Counted from the stretch's first letter, positions 47,692-58,778 are shown. The stretch: 64,000 bases of DNA from Polyodon spathula (GCF_017654505.1 NC_054547.1:23178346-23242345); one strand, 5' to 3'. Notes: generated by a model not told the origin, from the letters alone. Program-made: numbers and translations.

Positions 47692-49441
47692 TGTAAAAGG
47701 GAGAGATCTGTGCTGACTCTGTGGCGTGTTCACGGGCTGCAGGAAGAGGGCGGCAGTCGCCCAACAACCGCCTGTGAGTCATGGCAGTGACACGGGGAGG
47801 TGGGAAAGTGGGTGTGTGGACTTTCCCCCTCTCTGAATGGCTGGGAGGCGGGTCTTGGGTGATTGTTGGTCCTATAAAATAACGCTCTGTTGTTTCCTCA
47901 GGTCTGCCCACTTAGACGCACCAAGAGTGCGGAAGCTTTGATTCAGGACCGGGAATCAGCCAGGAGAAAAATAAAGTTTCACAGCGAGACAGAGAGAGAG
48001 AGCGGGGAATCCTTGGGCAGACCCCGGCATATTGTAAAAGAGCAGGCTAGATAGCCGATAGAATAGGACAGTGATCCGGGTCGTGCAGGTAGCAGCGACC
48101 GGGATAACGCTGCCGAGTGCAGCACATTTTATTTGTAGTTTTATTACTGTTTTATTTTCCCTTGTTCTTTTCGCCTTCTGTTTTCATTATTATTTCTTTG
48201 AGCTCCTACGAGTGCACTTGCTGTTCGTGTACCAGCTGTGGTATTTCCGTGGTGCTGTCTATCATCGTTGATAGGCAGCCCATAGTCAACAGTGCCCTCT
48301 GCCGGAGGAAAAATAAGAACCGGTCCAAAATAAAACTGGGCACCTGTGTGGTGTTTCCAAGTACACCTGTCTGTCTCCTGGTCAGTGAATTACCCACACC
48401 CCTTCCACACGTGGTGTCAGCAGTGCGATTCACTGGCACTGCCCCAAGCAGTACAGCTATAGAAGGAGCAGACTAGCGATGGATGCGACTCAGTTTGCCG
48501 CAATGATGGACCTCCTGCGCCAGACGCTCACCGCGCCAGTCCAGGGGGTGGCTAGACCCGTAGCTCCAGACCACTCCATCCAGAGACCCACCAAATGGCC
48601 CCAAGCCCAGTGGGCTAGCTATGTGTTGCCCCAACTCACCGGGGAGGCTCAAGCAGCTGCGAGGACGCTGTCCCCGGAGCACATGTTGGATTATCCCCGG
48701 CTGAAGGCAGCCATCCTAAATCGTGTGGAAGGGGTGTGGGTAATTCACTGACCAGGAGACAGACAGGTGTACTTGGAAACACCACACAGGTGCCCAGTTT
48801 TATTTTGGACCGGTTCTTATTTTTCTCCGGCAGAGGGCACTGTTGACTATGGGCTGCCTATCAACGATGATAGACAGCACCACGGAAATACCACAGCTGG
48901 TACACGAACAGCAAGTGCACTCGTAGGAGCTCAAAGAAATAATAATGAAAACAGAAGGCGAAAAGAACAAGGGAAAATAAAACAGTAATAAAACTACAAA
49001 TAAAATGTGCTGCACTCGGCAGCGTTATCCCGGTCACCGCTACCTGCACGACCCGGATCACTGTCCTATTCTATCGGCTATCTAGCCTGCTCTTTTACAA
49101 TATGCCGGGGTCTGCCCAAGGATTCCCCGCTCTCTCTCTCTGTCTCGCTGTGAATCTTTATTTTTCTCCCGGCTGATTCCCGGTCCTGAATCAAAGCTTC
49201 CGCACTCTTGGCGCGTCTAAGTGGGCAGACCTGAGGAAACAACAGAGCGTTATTTTATAGGACCAACAATCACCCAAGACCCGCCTCCCAGCCATTCAGA
49301 GAGGGGGAAAGTCCACACACCCACTTTCCCACCTCCCCGTGTCACTGCCATGACTCACAGGCGGTTGTTGGGCGACTGCCGCCCTCTTCCTGCAGCCCGT
49401 GAATACGCCAGCAGAGTCAGCACAGATCTCTCCCTGTTACA
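47692..49441 (+). mobile_element. Gypsy-like insertion with two inverted LTRs
   Basis: The left LTR (47692-48408) is in plus orientation: TGTAAAAGGGAGAGATCTGT through a CCTATAAAATAACG TATA box to CCCCTTCCACA. It is followed by CG and the PBS-like TGGTGTCAGCAGTGCG, then a gag fragment. The second LTR (48724-49441) is its reverse complement, ending CTCCCTGTTACA. Exact 5-bp duplications GACAC lie at 47687-47691 and 49442-49446. So the inverted structure is bracketed as one integration. No pol is present. Confidence 0.9.
48479..48730 (+). pseudogene. gag N-terminal fragment between the inverted LTRs
   Basis: Starting at ATG 48479, 71 bp beyond the left LTR, the frame reads MDATQFAAMMDLLRQTL, a proline-rich linker, then KWPQAQWASYVLPQLTGEAQ and LDYPRLKAAILNRV. 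This is the start of a gypsy-type Gag, with the helical SCAN-like capsid segment. It ends at about residue 84, where the sequence switches into the inverted LTR. The switch point CGTGTGG occurs in both gag and the end of the LTR, a short microhomology. The remaining Gag and all of Pol are absent. Confidence 0.75.
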
Positions 49442-49446
49442 GACAC

Positions 49447-50490
49447 GTATAAACTAAGTGCTCTTAAGCCTGTCTTTTGAAAGCAGTCATTACGCATCTA
49501 ATGCCCCATACCATCCAGCCACCTCAGAAAAGCCCCTTTTCATACATGGTAAAAATAATTATTTACCCCCCCTCTTACTCCTTTACTATTTACTCCTCCC
49601 CCTGTTGAATATTGCTTTAAAATGGCTACAATTTGACAAGACAATCTCTGCAGCACAATCACAACCGTCTCTGCCCGCGTGGACCCCATCTAGTTAATGA
49701 CTTCTTTGCATCAGCGGCTAATTGCACGATTGATATGCATAAAAAATGCTGCTGTCTGTCTACAGACACACTCCGGGGCCTTCAGATCATAGCCACCTCC
49801 TGCCTCAGTCACTTCTGAAATTACCCTGCCCCTTACATCAACCTCAATTTCTGCTTTTCGTAATGAAATCTGGATAAAAAATAAAAAAAATTAGGGAAGT
49901 CGAGAAACACTTATCTTCCTCACTGGTAGAGTCTGGGGAGGAACGTTCAGTCCTCGCTCAGAGTTTTAAGAGATAGGCCTAATTTAGACCAGATTATCCA
50001 AGAACAGTCGTATCACTTCATTTCCAGTGGTTGTCCTGTTTTTCTAAATCAATGTTAACTGCAAGCTGTGAGCACAATTATAACCCTGTATCAGACAATA
50101 AAAGCCAACATGCCTCTTGGTAGGTGGCAGCAATCACTATTTTAAAGTTAGCACATAAAGTCCTTTCTTCTGCAGGTGAAATAATAAAAAAAAACAAGGA
50201 CTACTATGAGAACATGGAACGCCACGACATTTCACCTTGACAAAGGGTGTTCTCATTGAAGTGAGATGTATTGATCACCAACAATAAATATAGTTCGATC
50301 TTATCTGCACTCAACAGGGGCGAGGCTGGTGCCACAAGGATTAGATAACATGTTAGAGGTTTTTAATGAGGGAATGTAGAGAATGTTTTGCGTGTGTAAA
50401 TGGGAATCTTCTTCCGCACTTTCTCCACCACTGTTAGGGATATTATATCACACTGAAAGTAGTTTGACCAGTCAGGTTTTCTTTGTTTTC
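49447..50490. other. Intronic sequence, possible conserved element
   Basis: Nothing is annotated. Positions 49690-49860 carry TAGTTAATGACTTCTTTGCA and GCTAATTGCACGATTGATAT with homeodomain- and POU-like cores. They could be regulatory, on motif appearance only. Confidence 0.3.
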
Positions 50491-50817
50491 AGTGGTCCTG
50501 AGTGAATACTTTTCTTACTGGATGTCGTTTTGGAATCTATCTTACATTCATTCAAATCCAACGACAGAAAGATGAATCATACTGTTCCAAATTGGGTGGT
50601 TGCTAAGCAGATGTAGAGCTTGATCTAAGGGAAGTAATTATCCGACATCAACTGTTAAATATAGGTTTAAACATACTCTCTTTCCAAATACTTATCATAC
50701 AAACAGAATACTCAATGAATGTTTATAGCGTACTGTGGTTATTTCACTAATGAGGAGAGCTGTAAACAACCCACTCAACCCTTTTGGGGGCTCGACCGGG
50801 TTATTCGCATCCTCAAA
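50491..50817 (+). repeat. Dispersed repeat X, copy 2
   Basis: Diverged partner of 21342-21636 in the same orientation, with the blocks listed there. Confidence 0.6.
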
Positions 50818-50933
50818 GGAGTAATCATCATCATTACGAATACATTAACATAAGTATTGAGATGAAATGAAATATATACTTATTATTGCACAGTAAGGCA
50901 CTGCACTGTATGCACTCTATATATACCCTATGT

Positions 50934-52328
50934 CAGGAATGGGCAACTTTAAGGTAGCAGAGGGCCATAAAATCCACTAAAACCCTTTGGCAGGCCACAC
51001 ATTTTTTTGAGGCTACAATATGTTTGCTCCAATACAACACGTTAAAGGACAATTAACCATGGCTTACAGTGTAACACTGAAGTACAACCTTTTAAATCCA
51101 AAACAACAAAACAGTTTAAATATATATATTTTTTTTTTTACTAACCTTGTTTCAGTGTGCAGAAGAGCAGTGGACTAAAAAATGAAAATAACAAAAAACA
51201 CTTCTTAACGTCTCTGCTTCTTATCACCATTACATTATTTTACCAGTCAGTGTGAAACTTGAGGGTGAGTCTGCTTGTGCACAAAGAAGGACACATCTTT
51301 ATCAATTTTAGTAAATCCAACCTGCATAAGATGGAGGAGTGTTTCATCTGTCAGTCGGTTCCTTTCATTTGACTTCAAATGATTCAGTATAGAGAAGCTA
51401 CTTTCACAAATTTAAGTGCTCCCAAACAGAGAGCACAATTTCAGTGCCCAGTTTCTCAGATTTGGGAAATGGGACAATTGAATGTCCCTTCTATTCATCT
51501 TTGTAGCAAAGAAAGCATCAGCCTGCAGTTAGCATAGTTCTAACTGTAGTTCAGAATGCTGGTCACTGACAACAGCTGCGAGTGGATCATTAAAAAGTGT
51601 TAGGTCTGGTTATAAACTTTCAAAATCCTGAAAGTTTGTAAAATGAAGCTGCAGCATTTCACTGTCAGTAGAACACTGACTGAATTGGGAGGGTGAAATC
51701 CAAATAAAAAGTGCTCTGGCAACCATCCAGGCAAGCAACAAGGATTTCCCACACAGTGACTCTTGATGGATAATGCAGTGTAGTGTTGGACAGTCCATTC
51801 CACTCGGCTTCTATAAACCTGCAAACCTGGCCTTTGATCCACGTATAGTAGGCGCTCCACCTGTGACAACAGCCGACAACAACCTCCAAAATCTGAACCC
51901 TTTGTTGTCCGTGTAATGAGGCTAACTGCACGTTACAATTACTGTCAATTGTCTGTACATATATCAGTAGCTGACTTACATCCGACACATCTGTACTCTT
52001 GTCTAGTGCCAAAGAAAAATAAGAACAATCGTGCATAATTTTTTATAGCTTTTCTTCCACGTGTTCATGCTTTGTGAAACTGTATGTCGAGAAAGAAGTA
52101 CCGTTTAGAAATTTTTTGACATTCTGTCATCACCAAATGCCTTTGGCATTTGTATTGCAAATCGTTTCACTGTTTCACCGTCAATCAGTGGTTGTTTAGT
52201 ATGTGCCAGCTCAAGAGCAACAAGGTGTGATGCACTGAGTAAGACATGAAGTTTATACTGTGGTGGCTCTGGAAAGGGACTCTGCTCCCTTAAAACTTTG
52301 CCTTTTAGGTCAGCAATGGTGGCATCTC
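50934..52328 (-). mobile_element. hAT transposon, one end lost
   Basis: A hAT-like terminus CAGGAATGGGCAACTTTAAG (50934) followed by CAGAGGGCCAT resembles the CAGGGGTGGGCAA termini of this superfamily. A degenerate transposase is read toward it on the minus strand. The opposite terminus is missing; the Penelope-like element begins at about 52330, cutting the transposase. Confidence 0.65.
51250..52325 (-). pseudogene. Degenerate hAT transposase (GTF2IRD2/ZBED-like)
   Basis: Reading the minus strand from 52325, pieces in changing frames match the hAT lineage that also gave rise to GTF2IRD2 and ZBED proteins. They are VALELAHTKQPLIDGETVKR, then YFSLALDKSTDVSDVSQLLI (about 52020-51950) around the first catalytic Asp, and near the C-terminus CESSFSILNHLKSNERNRLT, the hAT dimerisation region. 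Stops and frame changes are frequent, so no product can be made. The BED zinc finger at the N-terminus is not present, having been lost at the junction with the next element. Confidence 0.65.
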
Positions 52329-52617
52329 TATATATATGATAATGCAGGAAGTTAAAGTTACATTGGCAAGACGAATTAGAGAAATAAATAATGTAATAGA
52401 GACATTTATAAATTACACAAATTGCATGTTTCCTCCATCAGAAATTAGACAGTTACTTTGTAAAGAACAAAAAACTAGAACATTTGCACAAGAAAAAGTT
52501 AATGAAATTGCAAAAATGAATAGGTCAGCTGGGGTTAGAAAATAGAATAGGTCTAGACAAAATTTAAATAACACATCCAAGAATGAGGAAAACACTGCTG
52601 AAACACTTTCGATTAGA

Positions 52618-53060
52618 TTGCTTGAGCAATGTGAGTATAATAGTTATGACCGCTATAACACAGTTCAAATACAGAAGGATGGGAACTGTTTCTGTGGATG
52701 TTTAGGTGTGGTTTTATATGATTCCCAAAATGACCATCAAACAATTAGACATAATATAATAGAACTAATGGAAAGCAATATAAAACTATATGAAATTTAC
52801 ATTGACTCAGTGAATCATATTGAAATAATGAAATTAAGTGACTGCAGAATAGATTCTTGGACTAGAGAGGCTGAAGTTCTGGCAGCTGTAGACCTCCTAA
52901 ATCGGCCCATACAAGTATACACAGACTTAAAGAATAAGGATTGTTTTAAATACTAAGACAAAATAGAAACTATTAAAAATAAGAACAGTCCATTTTAATC
53001 TTTTATATAACAATAACCATTTCTCAGTTATTGTATTTAAAGACACTGAAACCGGAAGAA
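52618..53060 (+). pseudogene. OTU-like cysteine protease region
   Basis: The frame 52618-52956 holds VQIQKDGNCFCGCLGVVLYD, then NDHQTIRHNIIELM and DSWTREAEVLAAVDLLN with IQVYT. The KDGNCF box, with Asp and the presumed catalytic Cys, and the WTREAEVLAAVDLL helix are the hallmarks of OTU deubiquitinase-type proteases. The His-containing strand NNHFSVIVFKD follows at 53012-53043 in another frame, after a stop and a frameshift. So the triad elements are all recognisable but the gene is broken. OTU domains occur in several viruses and retroelements, where they may remove ubiquitin from element or host proteins; a role here is inference. Confidence 0.65.
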
Positions 53061-53244
53061 CATCTGAACACTATAACATAATTAACAAAGATAATCAAAA
53101 TAAATCTAAAACAGTAAAAATAAGCTAGTTTAAAGTAAATATTAAAATGCGAAATAGATCATTAAAAATGAATAGGACAGAGAAGTCAAAACAGAAAGAT
53201 AGGAGACCCAAAAATGGAAATGGTACCAAGTATAAAGATAAAAC

Positions 53245-53605
53245 AGAAGATATATAGTATTTAATTTATCAAGTAATACTTTAACCACATCCCAAAAAGC
53301 GTATTGAGTAAATTACTTGTTTATACCGACTAAAAAATACACTGATAAAGATAAGCTGGCCATCGAATTAAAGGAGTGGGGAGAGACGCATGAGTTTAGC
53401 AGAATATTTTTTCAATGAAACTATCTCAGATTCAGAGGGTAATTATGAGCATGGGATTAAAGTTAATAATACAAGCACTTGGACTCCACCAGATGGAAGA
53501 GATAAATGGTTATACATTTATATTGAAGAAGTTAAACAAGAAATAATAGTAGGACTAAAGAAAAATGTAAACTTAATTTAACCAATATTGAAGAACAAGC
53601 TATGA
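53245..53605 (+). pseudogene. Penelope-like RT, N-terminal part
   Basis: Around 53258, in changing frames, VFNLSSNTLTTSQKAY and then LFIPTKKYTDKDKLAIELKE resemble the conserved 'NLSS..LT..Q...L..GL.F.PT' lead-in of retroelement RTs of this type. The frame 53390-53581 then gives STWTPPDGRDKWLYIYIEEV. It is cut at 53610 by a solo LTR. Confidence 0.6.
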
Positions 53606-53610
53606 CTGAG

Positions 53611-54111
53611 TGTGGCGATGTGTCCCACCCCTGAGTGTTATATGTTGCGTGTGGTGTGTTAATGTTGGTGTAAAGTCATTTATATATAGTGTGTGTTCAC
53701 GGGAGTGCACTAATTTAATTCATGTGCAGTTGTACCGAGATTCCAATTGAATGACTGATTAGCAATCGAGTCTCGGCACAGCTGCAAAAAAGCAGCATGT
53801 TCACTCACTCTGGGTTGTTTGTTCGAGTGCAGGTTGAGTGGAGAACGGGACTGGAGACAGAGGTAATAGTAATTAATAGTAAATCATAATAACAGCTCAG
53901 TGTGTTCGTCTGTGTAGTCCGTTTTGTTTGTCTCTTTGTTTTGGCTACCAGTGCCGTGTCCTGTGTTTTGTTTGTCTTGCAACCTTTTACTTTGTTTGTT
54001 CATTTATTAAATGCTGAGTGCAAGCAAGTGCTCAGCTTCACCAAACTCACTGTCTCAGTGTTGGTCCCTATTTCTGATGTGACGTCACCCACTACAGCCG
54101 TCTTTGTGACA
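53611..54111 (+). mobile_element. Solo LTR, family L, plus orientation
   Basis: It runs from TGTGGCGATGTGTCCC to CTTTGTGACA, with CTGAG (53606-53610) before and GTGAG (54112-54116) after, a 4-of-5 match as target duplication. It is the reverse complement type of 31411-32034 and 37277-39010 (GTGACGTCACCCACTACAGC against GTAGTAGTGGTGACGTC; GTGTTCACGGGAGTGCAC). It lies inside the Penelope-like RT. Confidence 0.8.
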
Positions 54112-54137
54112 GTGAGTTATTAAATGATGATGATATA

Positions 54138-55741
54138 TAGTGCCGTGAAAAGGTATTTGCCCCCTGACTGATTTTCTGCATTTTTGCACATTTTTCACAT
54201 TGAATTTGTTCAGATCTTTTTATGGGTTATAGTAGTATATAGAGGGACTCTGAAAGAAAAAATGACATGTGGTGCTTCTTTCATATGTTTGGTCTGCAAG
54301 GTAATCAAACATGCAATCTTCAGGTGTGAAAAAGTTATTGCCCCCCTAGTTAACTCAACCCAATTAAAGAGATAATTAGGGTCAGCTGTTCGAATACTTT
54401 GGTTAACAATCAGGCCTGATTTGGGCCAGCCCTGCCCAATATAAATCTGACTAACTTTGGCCATTACCATCAAAGTGAAGTTGTCACCATACAGGTTCTA
54501 GAGGCACATCGTGCCACGATCAAAAGAAATTCCTGAAGACCTCCAGGAAAAAAAAAGTTGTTGATGCCTATCAGTCTGGAAAGGGTTACAAAGCCGTTTC
54601 TAAGTCTCTGGGGCTCCACAAAACCATAGCCAGAGCCATATTGTCCAAATGGAGAAAGTTTGGGACAGTAGTAAATCTTCCCAGGAGTGGCGGTTCTGCC
54701 AAAATCTCTCCAAGAGCAAAGCAAAAACTCATCCAGGAAGTCACAAAGAACCCTAGAACAACATCCAGGGATCTGCAGGCCTCTCTTACCTCGGCTAAGG
54801 TTAGTGTTCATGACTCCATCATCAGAAAGGCACTGGGCAAAAATGGGATTCATGGCAGCGTAGTAAGGCGGAAACCACTGTTCACTAAGACGAACATGAA
54901 TGCTCGTCTCAAGTTTGCCAAAAAGCACCTGGATGATCCTCAAGAGCTCTGGACCAATATTCTATGGACAGATGAGTCAAAAGTGGAACTTTTTGGCCAA
55001 CATGGGCCCTGTTACGTCTGGCAAAAACCAAACACTGCATTCCACAGTAAGAACCTCATACCAACGGTCAAGCATGGTGGTGGTAGTGTCATGATTTGGG
55101 GATGCTTTGCTGCATCAGGACCTGGACGACTTGCCATCATTGAAGGAACCATGAATTCTGCTCTGTATCAGAGAATTTTACAGGAGAATGTAAGGCCATC
55201 CATCCGTGAGCTGAAGCTGAAGCGCAGCTGGGTCATGCAGCAAGACAATGACCCAAAACAAACAAGCAAGTCTACATTAGAATAGTTGAAGAACAAGAAA
55301 TTTAAAGTTTTGGAATGGCCTAGTCAGTGCAGATAGTCAAAGTCCAGACCTAAACCCCATTGAGATGTTGTGGCAGGACCTGAAACGAGCAGTTTATTCT
55401 CGAAAACCGACAAAAGTCACTGAGTTGAAGCAGTTCTGCATGAAGGAGTGGGCCAAAATTCCTCCACGGAAGTGTTTGGTTGCAGTTATTGCTGCTAAAG
55501 GTGGCGTAACCAGTTATTGAGTCTAAGGGGGCAATTACTTTTTCACACAGGGGCATTGGGTGTTACATAACTTTCATTAATAAATAAATGAAATAAGTAT
55601 CAACATTTTGTGTTATTTGTTCACTCAGGGTCCCGTTTATCTAATATTAGACTTTGGTTGAAGATCTGGTAACATTCAGTGTCAGAAATATGCAAAAATG
55701 CAGAAAATCAGACAGGGGGAAAACACTTTTTCAAGGCACTG
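54138..55741 (+). mobile_element. Tc1-like transposon, 1,604 bp, full length
   Basis: Left terminus TAGTGCCGTGAAAAGGTATT then TGCCCCCTGACTGATTTTCT; right terminus, reverse complemented, CAGTGCCTTGAAAAAGTGTT then TTCCCCCTGTCTGATTTTCT. It is flanked by TA on both sides (54136-54137, 55742-55743), the Tc1/mariner target. The transposase inside is broken. The element sits 26 bp beyond the solo LTR, within the Penelope-like RT. Confidence 0.9.
54508..55520 (+). pseudogene. Tc1-like transposase, broken
   Basis: This is a DD34E cut-and-paste transposase. The usual initiator ATG is changed (GTGCCACGATCAAAAG at 54511), and the N-terminal frame is lost at the A run near 54548. The frame 54641-55285 is intact: KWRKFGTVVNLPRSGGSAKI, then the second helix-turn-helix, LWTDESKVELFGQHG with the first catalytic Asp, SVMIWGCFAASGPGRLA, and QQDNDPKQT with the second. 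A TAG stop then ends it. A short insertion (TGCAGATAGTCA-like) at about 55327 shifts the frame before NPIEMLWQDL, which holds the Glu. A further small deletion lies before the final stop. It is not functional, but it is less decayed than the Tc1 copy at 19-20 kb. Confidence 0.9.
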
Positions 55742-55743
55742 TA

Positions 55744-56960
55744 AGTATAAGACCAGCAGATAAAGTTTAGGGAATAGTGCTAATGAATAAAGATGACTAT
55801 ATGAAATCTGTAGAATGTGAATTAAATAATACGGATACATATGAAGAAGTTAAAAGCAATATGATCAATAAATCGGTAATAGAGGTTAAGGAAATTACGG
55901 AGAGACTAAACAATAAAGGCATTATATCAAACAAATTACAAAAATCCATGCAGCCACATAATGCAAGAAAAGGCCTAGCAAGAGGAAATCCTAAAATGCA
56001 CATAGAAAATCCCCTGATGCGAATGCTAGCATGATTGATAATCCAACACAAGTAATAGCGGAAATAGCAGAAAACAATTTAGGTCACACGTTGAGAAATT
56101 GCCAAGCTAATGTTAAAGATCCAACACCATTTAAAAAAAAATACTTCAACACTAAATCACAACCTTCCACAGAAAGCAATTTTATTTTGCATGGATGTAA
56201 AACCCTTGTACTCAAGTGTCCCTAATAAATAAACTTTTCAAAAAGCACTAGATGATAGACTAGATAAATCAGTACCAACAGCAGAAGTGCTGAACATGAT
56301 CAATGTAGTTTTAGAAAACAGTTATTTTACATTTGTTGATAATAATTACAAACAAAACGGTGGTACAGCAATAGGATCTAAATTAGGAATGCATTTTGCC
56401 AGTACATACATGGAGAAATGGGAAGAACAATTACTTAGAAAATCGGAAAGAGAACTTTTAGAATACATTCAGTTTGTAGATTATATTTTTGGGGTTTGGA
56501 CACATGGAGAAGAATCTCTTTTCCAGTTTCATAACATGGCAAATGAAATACTCAGTAATATTAAGGTGGACATTCAATAGCCAAGAAAAGAAATATGATT
56601 TTTAGACCATAGTAAAACTTGAAGAAGGTTCAATTGAGACTGACTTCTTCTGTAAACCTATTACATGGACCACTATTTACACATCTCCTCTGCACATCCA
56701 ATACACACTAAAAGGGCAATCCCAAAGGGTCTAGGAATAAGAATACCAAGAATATGCTCTAAAGAAAGTGACTATGTAACTCAAAGAAATGTATTAAAAA
56801 CAAATCTTAAATAAAAGAGAAAACAAAGAAAGAATTATAGAGAGGGAGTGATGAAAAGTGGATAAACAAAAAAGAAATGATCTACTAGATTATAAAAATA
56901 GAGATAAAAAGGTCAAAAATTAAATAAATCTATATTTCTTAAGGCCCCAGTTGTAGCATT
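55744..56960 (+). pseudogene. Penelope-like RT, main part
   Basis: Directly after the Tc1 element, IRPADKV*GIVLMNKDDY resumes the RT N-terminal part, with a stop replacing the expected GG. Frame 55777-56034 continues to NKLQKSMQPHNARKGLA. Motif A, CMDVKPLYSSVPNK, is at about 56184-56228 in another frame and keeps its catalytic Asp. Motif B (NGGTAIGSKLGMHFASTYME) and the active-site region FVDYIFGVWTHGEE are in 56287-56580; the second Asp of the usual FIDDIF is Tyr here, which alone should inactivate it. Beyond the stop, SIETDFFCKP and, in changing frames, a TLKGQSQR stretch match the thumb region. No GIY-YIG endonuclease follows. Confidence 0.6.
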
Positions 56961-57191
56961 CAAAAGAGAAGCTAATTTAGGTGAGAAGCTAATATATATA
57001 TAGTGAGATAGCAGGGAGGGGGTTAAAACTCCTCCCTGCTAGAAACATGTGAAAATGCACTTTGGGTGTTTGGGCTAAGGGTTTTTGTAATTGTTTAAAT
57101 TGTTTAATGATTTAGTTAATCCCCTGCACCTGGTGGTAATTATAAATTAGAGCCAGGTGCAGGGACTGTTGAGTGGAGAGCCCATCTGTGT

Positions 57192-57335
<144 letters not shown>

Positions 57336-57642
57336 AGTCGTTGCAAAGTAAGTCACTGTGTTTAGCCCGTGTGTTATGGTGTTTGTGTTGCAGGTAAACG
57401 GCTTAGCCGTCCTGTCTATTAGTCAGGGACATATTAATGTTTAGTTAGAGCTCCAGGAGAGAGCTAGGTGTTTGTTTTTTGTTTTGTTGGTTTTGTTATA
57501 TTCATTTGTGTTTATTAAAAGAGCGCATAAGCGCTGAAAAATCAATTTCCGTGTCCTGGGTCTGGTATTAAAAGGGCAACGAATGGCATGAGTGCAGAGG
57601 ATCGTTCACATATGGTGGCAGCAAGTGTGGGTGCCCCTAAAG

Positions 57643-58260
57643 ACTGGATTTTAAAGATTTGTGTGATTGGCTCCAGAATTGGGCAGAAGAAGTCCTCCGT
57701 TCTCCAGATCTCAAAAGAAAAGGAGAGAAAAGGAAAAGATTAGACGAAAATAGTAAAGAGCCAGAGAAAAATTGAGGAGCCGCTGCTCCCAGAGCCCAGA
57801 GGGGAGGTGAGGTGCCCATCTCCATCACCCCAGCGAACCAGTCCGGCACTGCCAGGTGCGGTCCCTAGCACCGTGCTCCTGGACACCCTGCCTGTACTCC
57901 TAGACCTCCCTGCGCTGGACCTGGAGCCCAGGAGTCTACAGCATTGGCCACAGCTTTTCCCCTGGTTCCCTCCTCCGCTCTTCCCGAACACACATCTTCC
58001 AGGGGAAGATCTCTGCCCACTGCTGCATCCTCCTGTTCCTTGGTCGTCGCTTTGGTTGGCCCTGTCATCCCGATGGGGTCCCTTGTCGTCGGTTCATGGT
58101 CCCTTCCCGGAAGTGCCGGAAGGACCGACCCACCCTCAAGTCCGCCCGTGGAAGAGGGCGGAAATTGACATTTCGGGACTTGATTGTGGGTGGTTGTGTT
58201 TTAGGGGAGGGGGTGGCCTTGGTATGGCTGGTCAGTGTTGCACACTTGGGGGGGAGGATG
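57643..58260 (+). pseudogene. Interior of the compact LTR element: Pro-rich gag remnant
   Basis: Frame 57807-58265 is rich in Pro and Leu (PALPGAVPSTVLLDTLPVLL) and resembles no family with confidence. Near 57643, DWILKICVIGSRIG and a Lys/Arg-rich stretch may be a decayed Gag start. The final 50 bp before the PPT (TGGCTGGTCAGTGTTGCACA) are a typical gypsy 3' end. No zinc knuckle, protease, RT or integrase is found. Confidence 0.4.
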
Positions 58261-58718
58261 TGTGAGATAGCAGGGAGGGGGTTAAAACTCCTCCCTGATA
58301 GAAACGTGTGAAAATGCACTTTGGGTGATTGGGCTAAGGGTTTTTGTAATTGTTTTAATTGTAATTATAAATTAGAGCCAGGTGCAGGATATTTGAGAGG
58401 CAGCCAGACTGATCGGGGCTGTTCAGTGGAGAGCCCGACTGTGTGTGTGTGTGAGAACAGTCGTTGCAAAGTAAGTCACTGTTTTTAGCCCGTGTGTTAT
58501 GGTGTTTGTGTTGCAGGTAAACGGCTTAGCCATCCTGCCTATTGGTCAGGGACATATTAATGTTTAGTTAGAGCTCCAGGAGAGAGCTAGGTGTTTGGTT
58601 TTTGTTTTGTCATATTCATTTGTGTTTATTAAAAGAGCGCGTAAGCGCTGAAAAATCCATTTCCGTGTCTACCATATTGTCCCTTTAAGGGGAAACGCGT
58701 GGTCTCCTATCGTTCACA

Positions 58719-58721
58719 AAA

Positions 58722-58778
<57 letters not shown>
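58719..58778. repeat. Poly(A) then (TA)n tract
   Basis: About 11 A immediately after the 3' LTR end, followed by about 24 TA units. Confidence 0.9.

Larger units (their letters stand above)
52330..56960 (+). mobile_element. Penelope-like retroelement with OTU-like region, interrupted twice
   Basis: Reading the plus strand, the order is a short leader frame, an OTU-protease-like segment, and a reverse transcriptase split by a solo LTR (53611-54111) and a Tc1 element (54138-55741). Removing the insertions leaves about 2.5 kb. The RT motifs (KPLYSS, GGTAIGSK, FVDYIFG, THGEE) and the NLSS/LT upstream signature fit Penelope-like elements. A GIY-YIG endonuclease was not found before the LTR element that begins at 57001. 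Boundaries are approximate. Confidence 0.6.

Noticed and set aside
48071..49061. Matching frames on both strands (about 66 codons each)
   Set aside because: They are the same LTR sequence seen in its two inverted copies, not genes.
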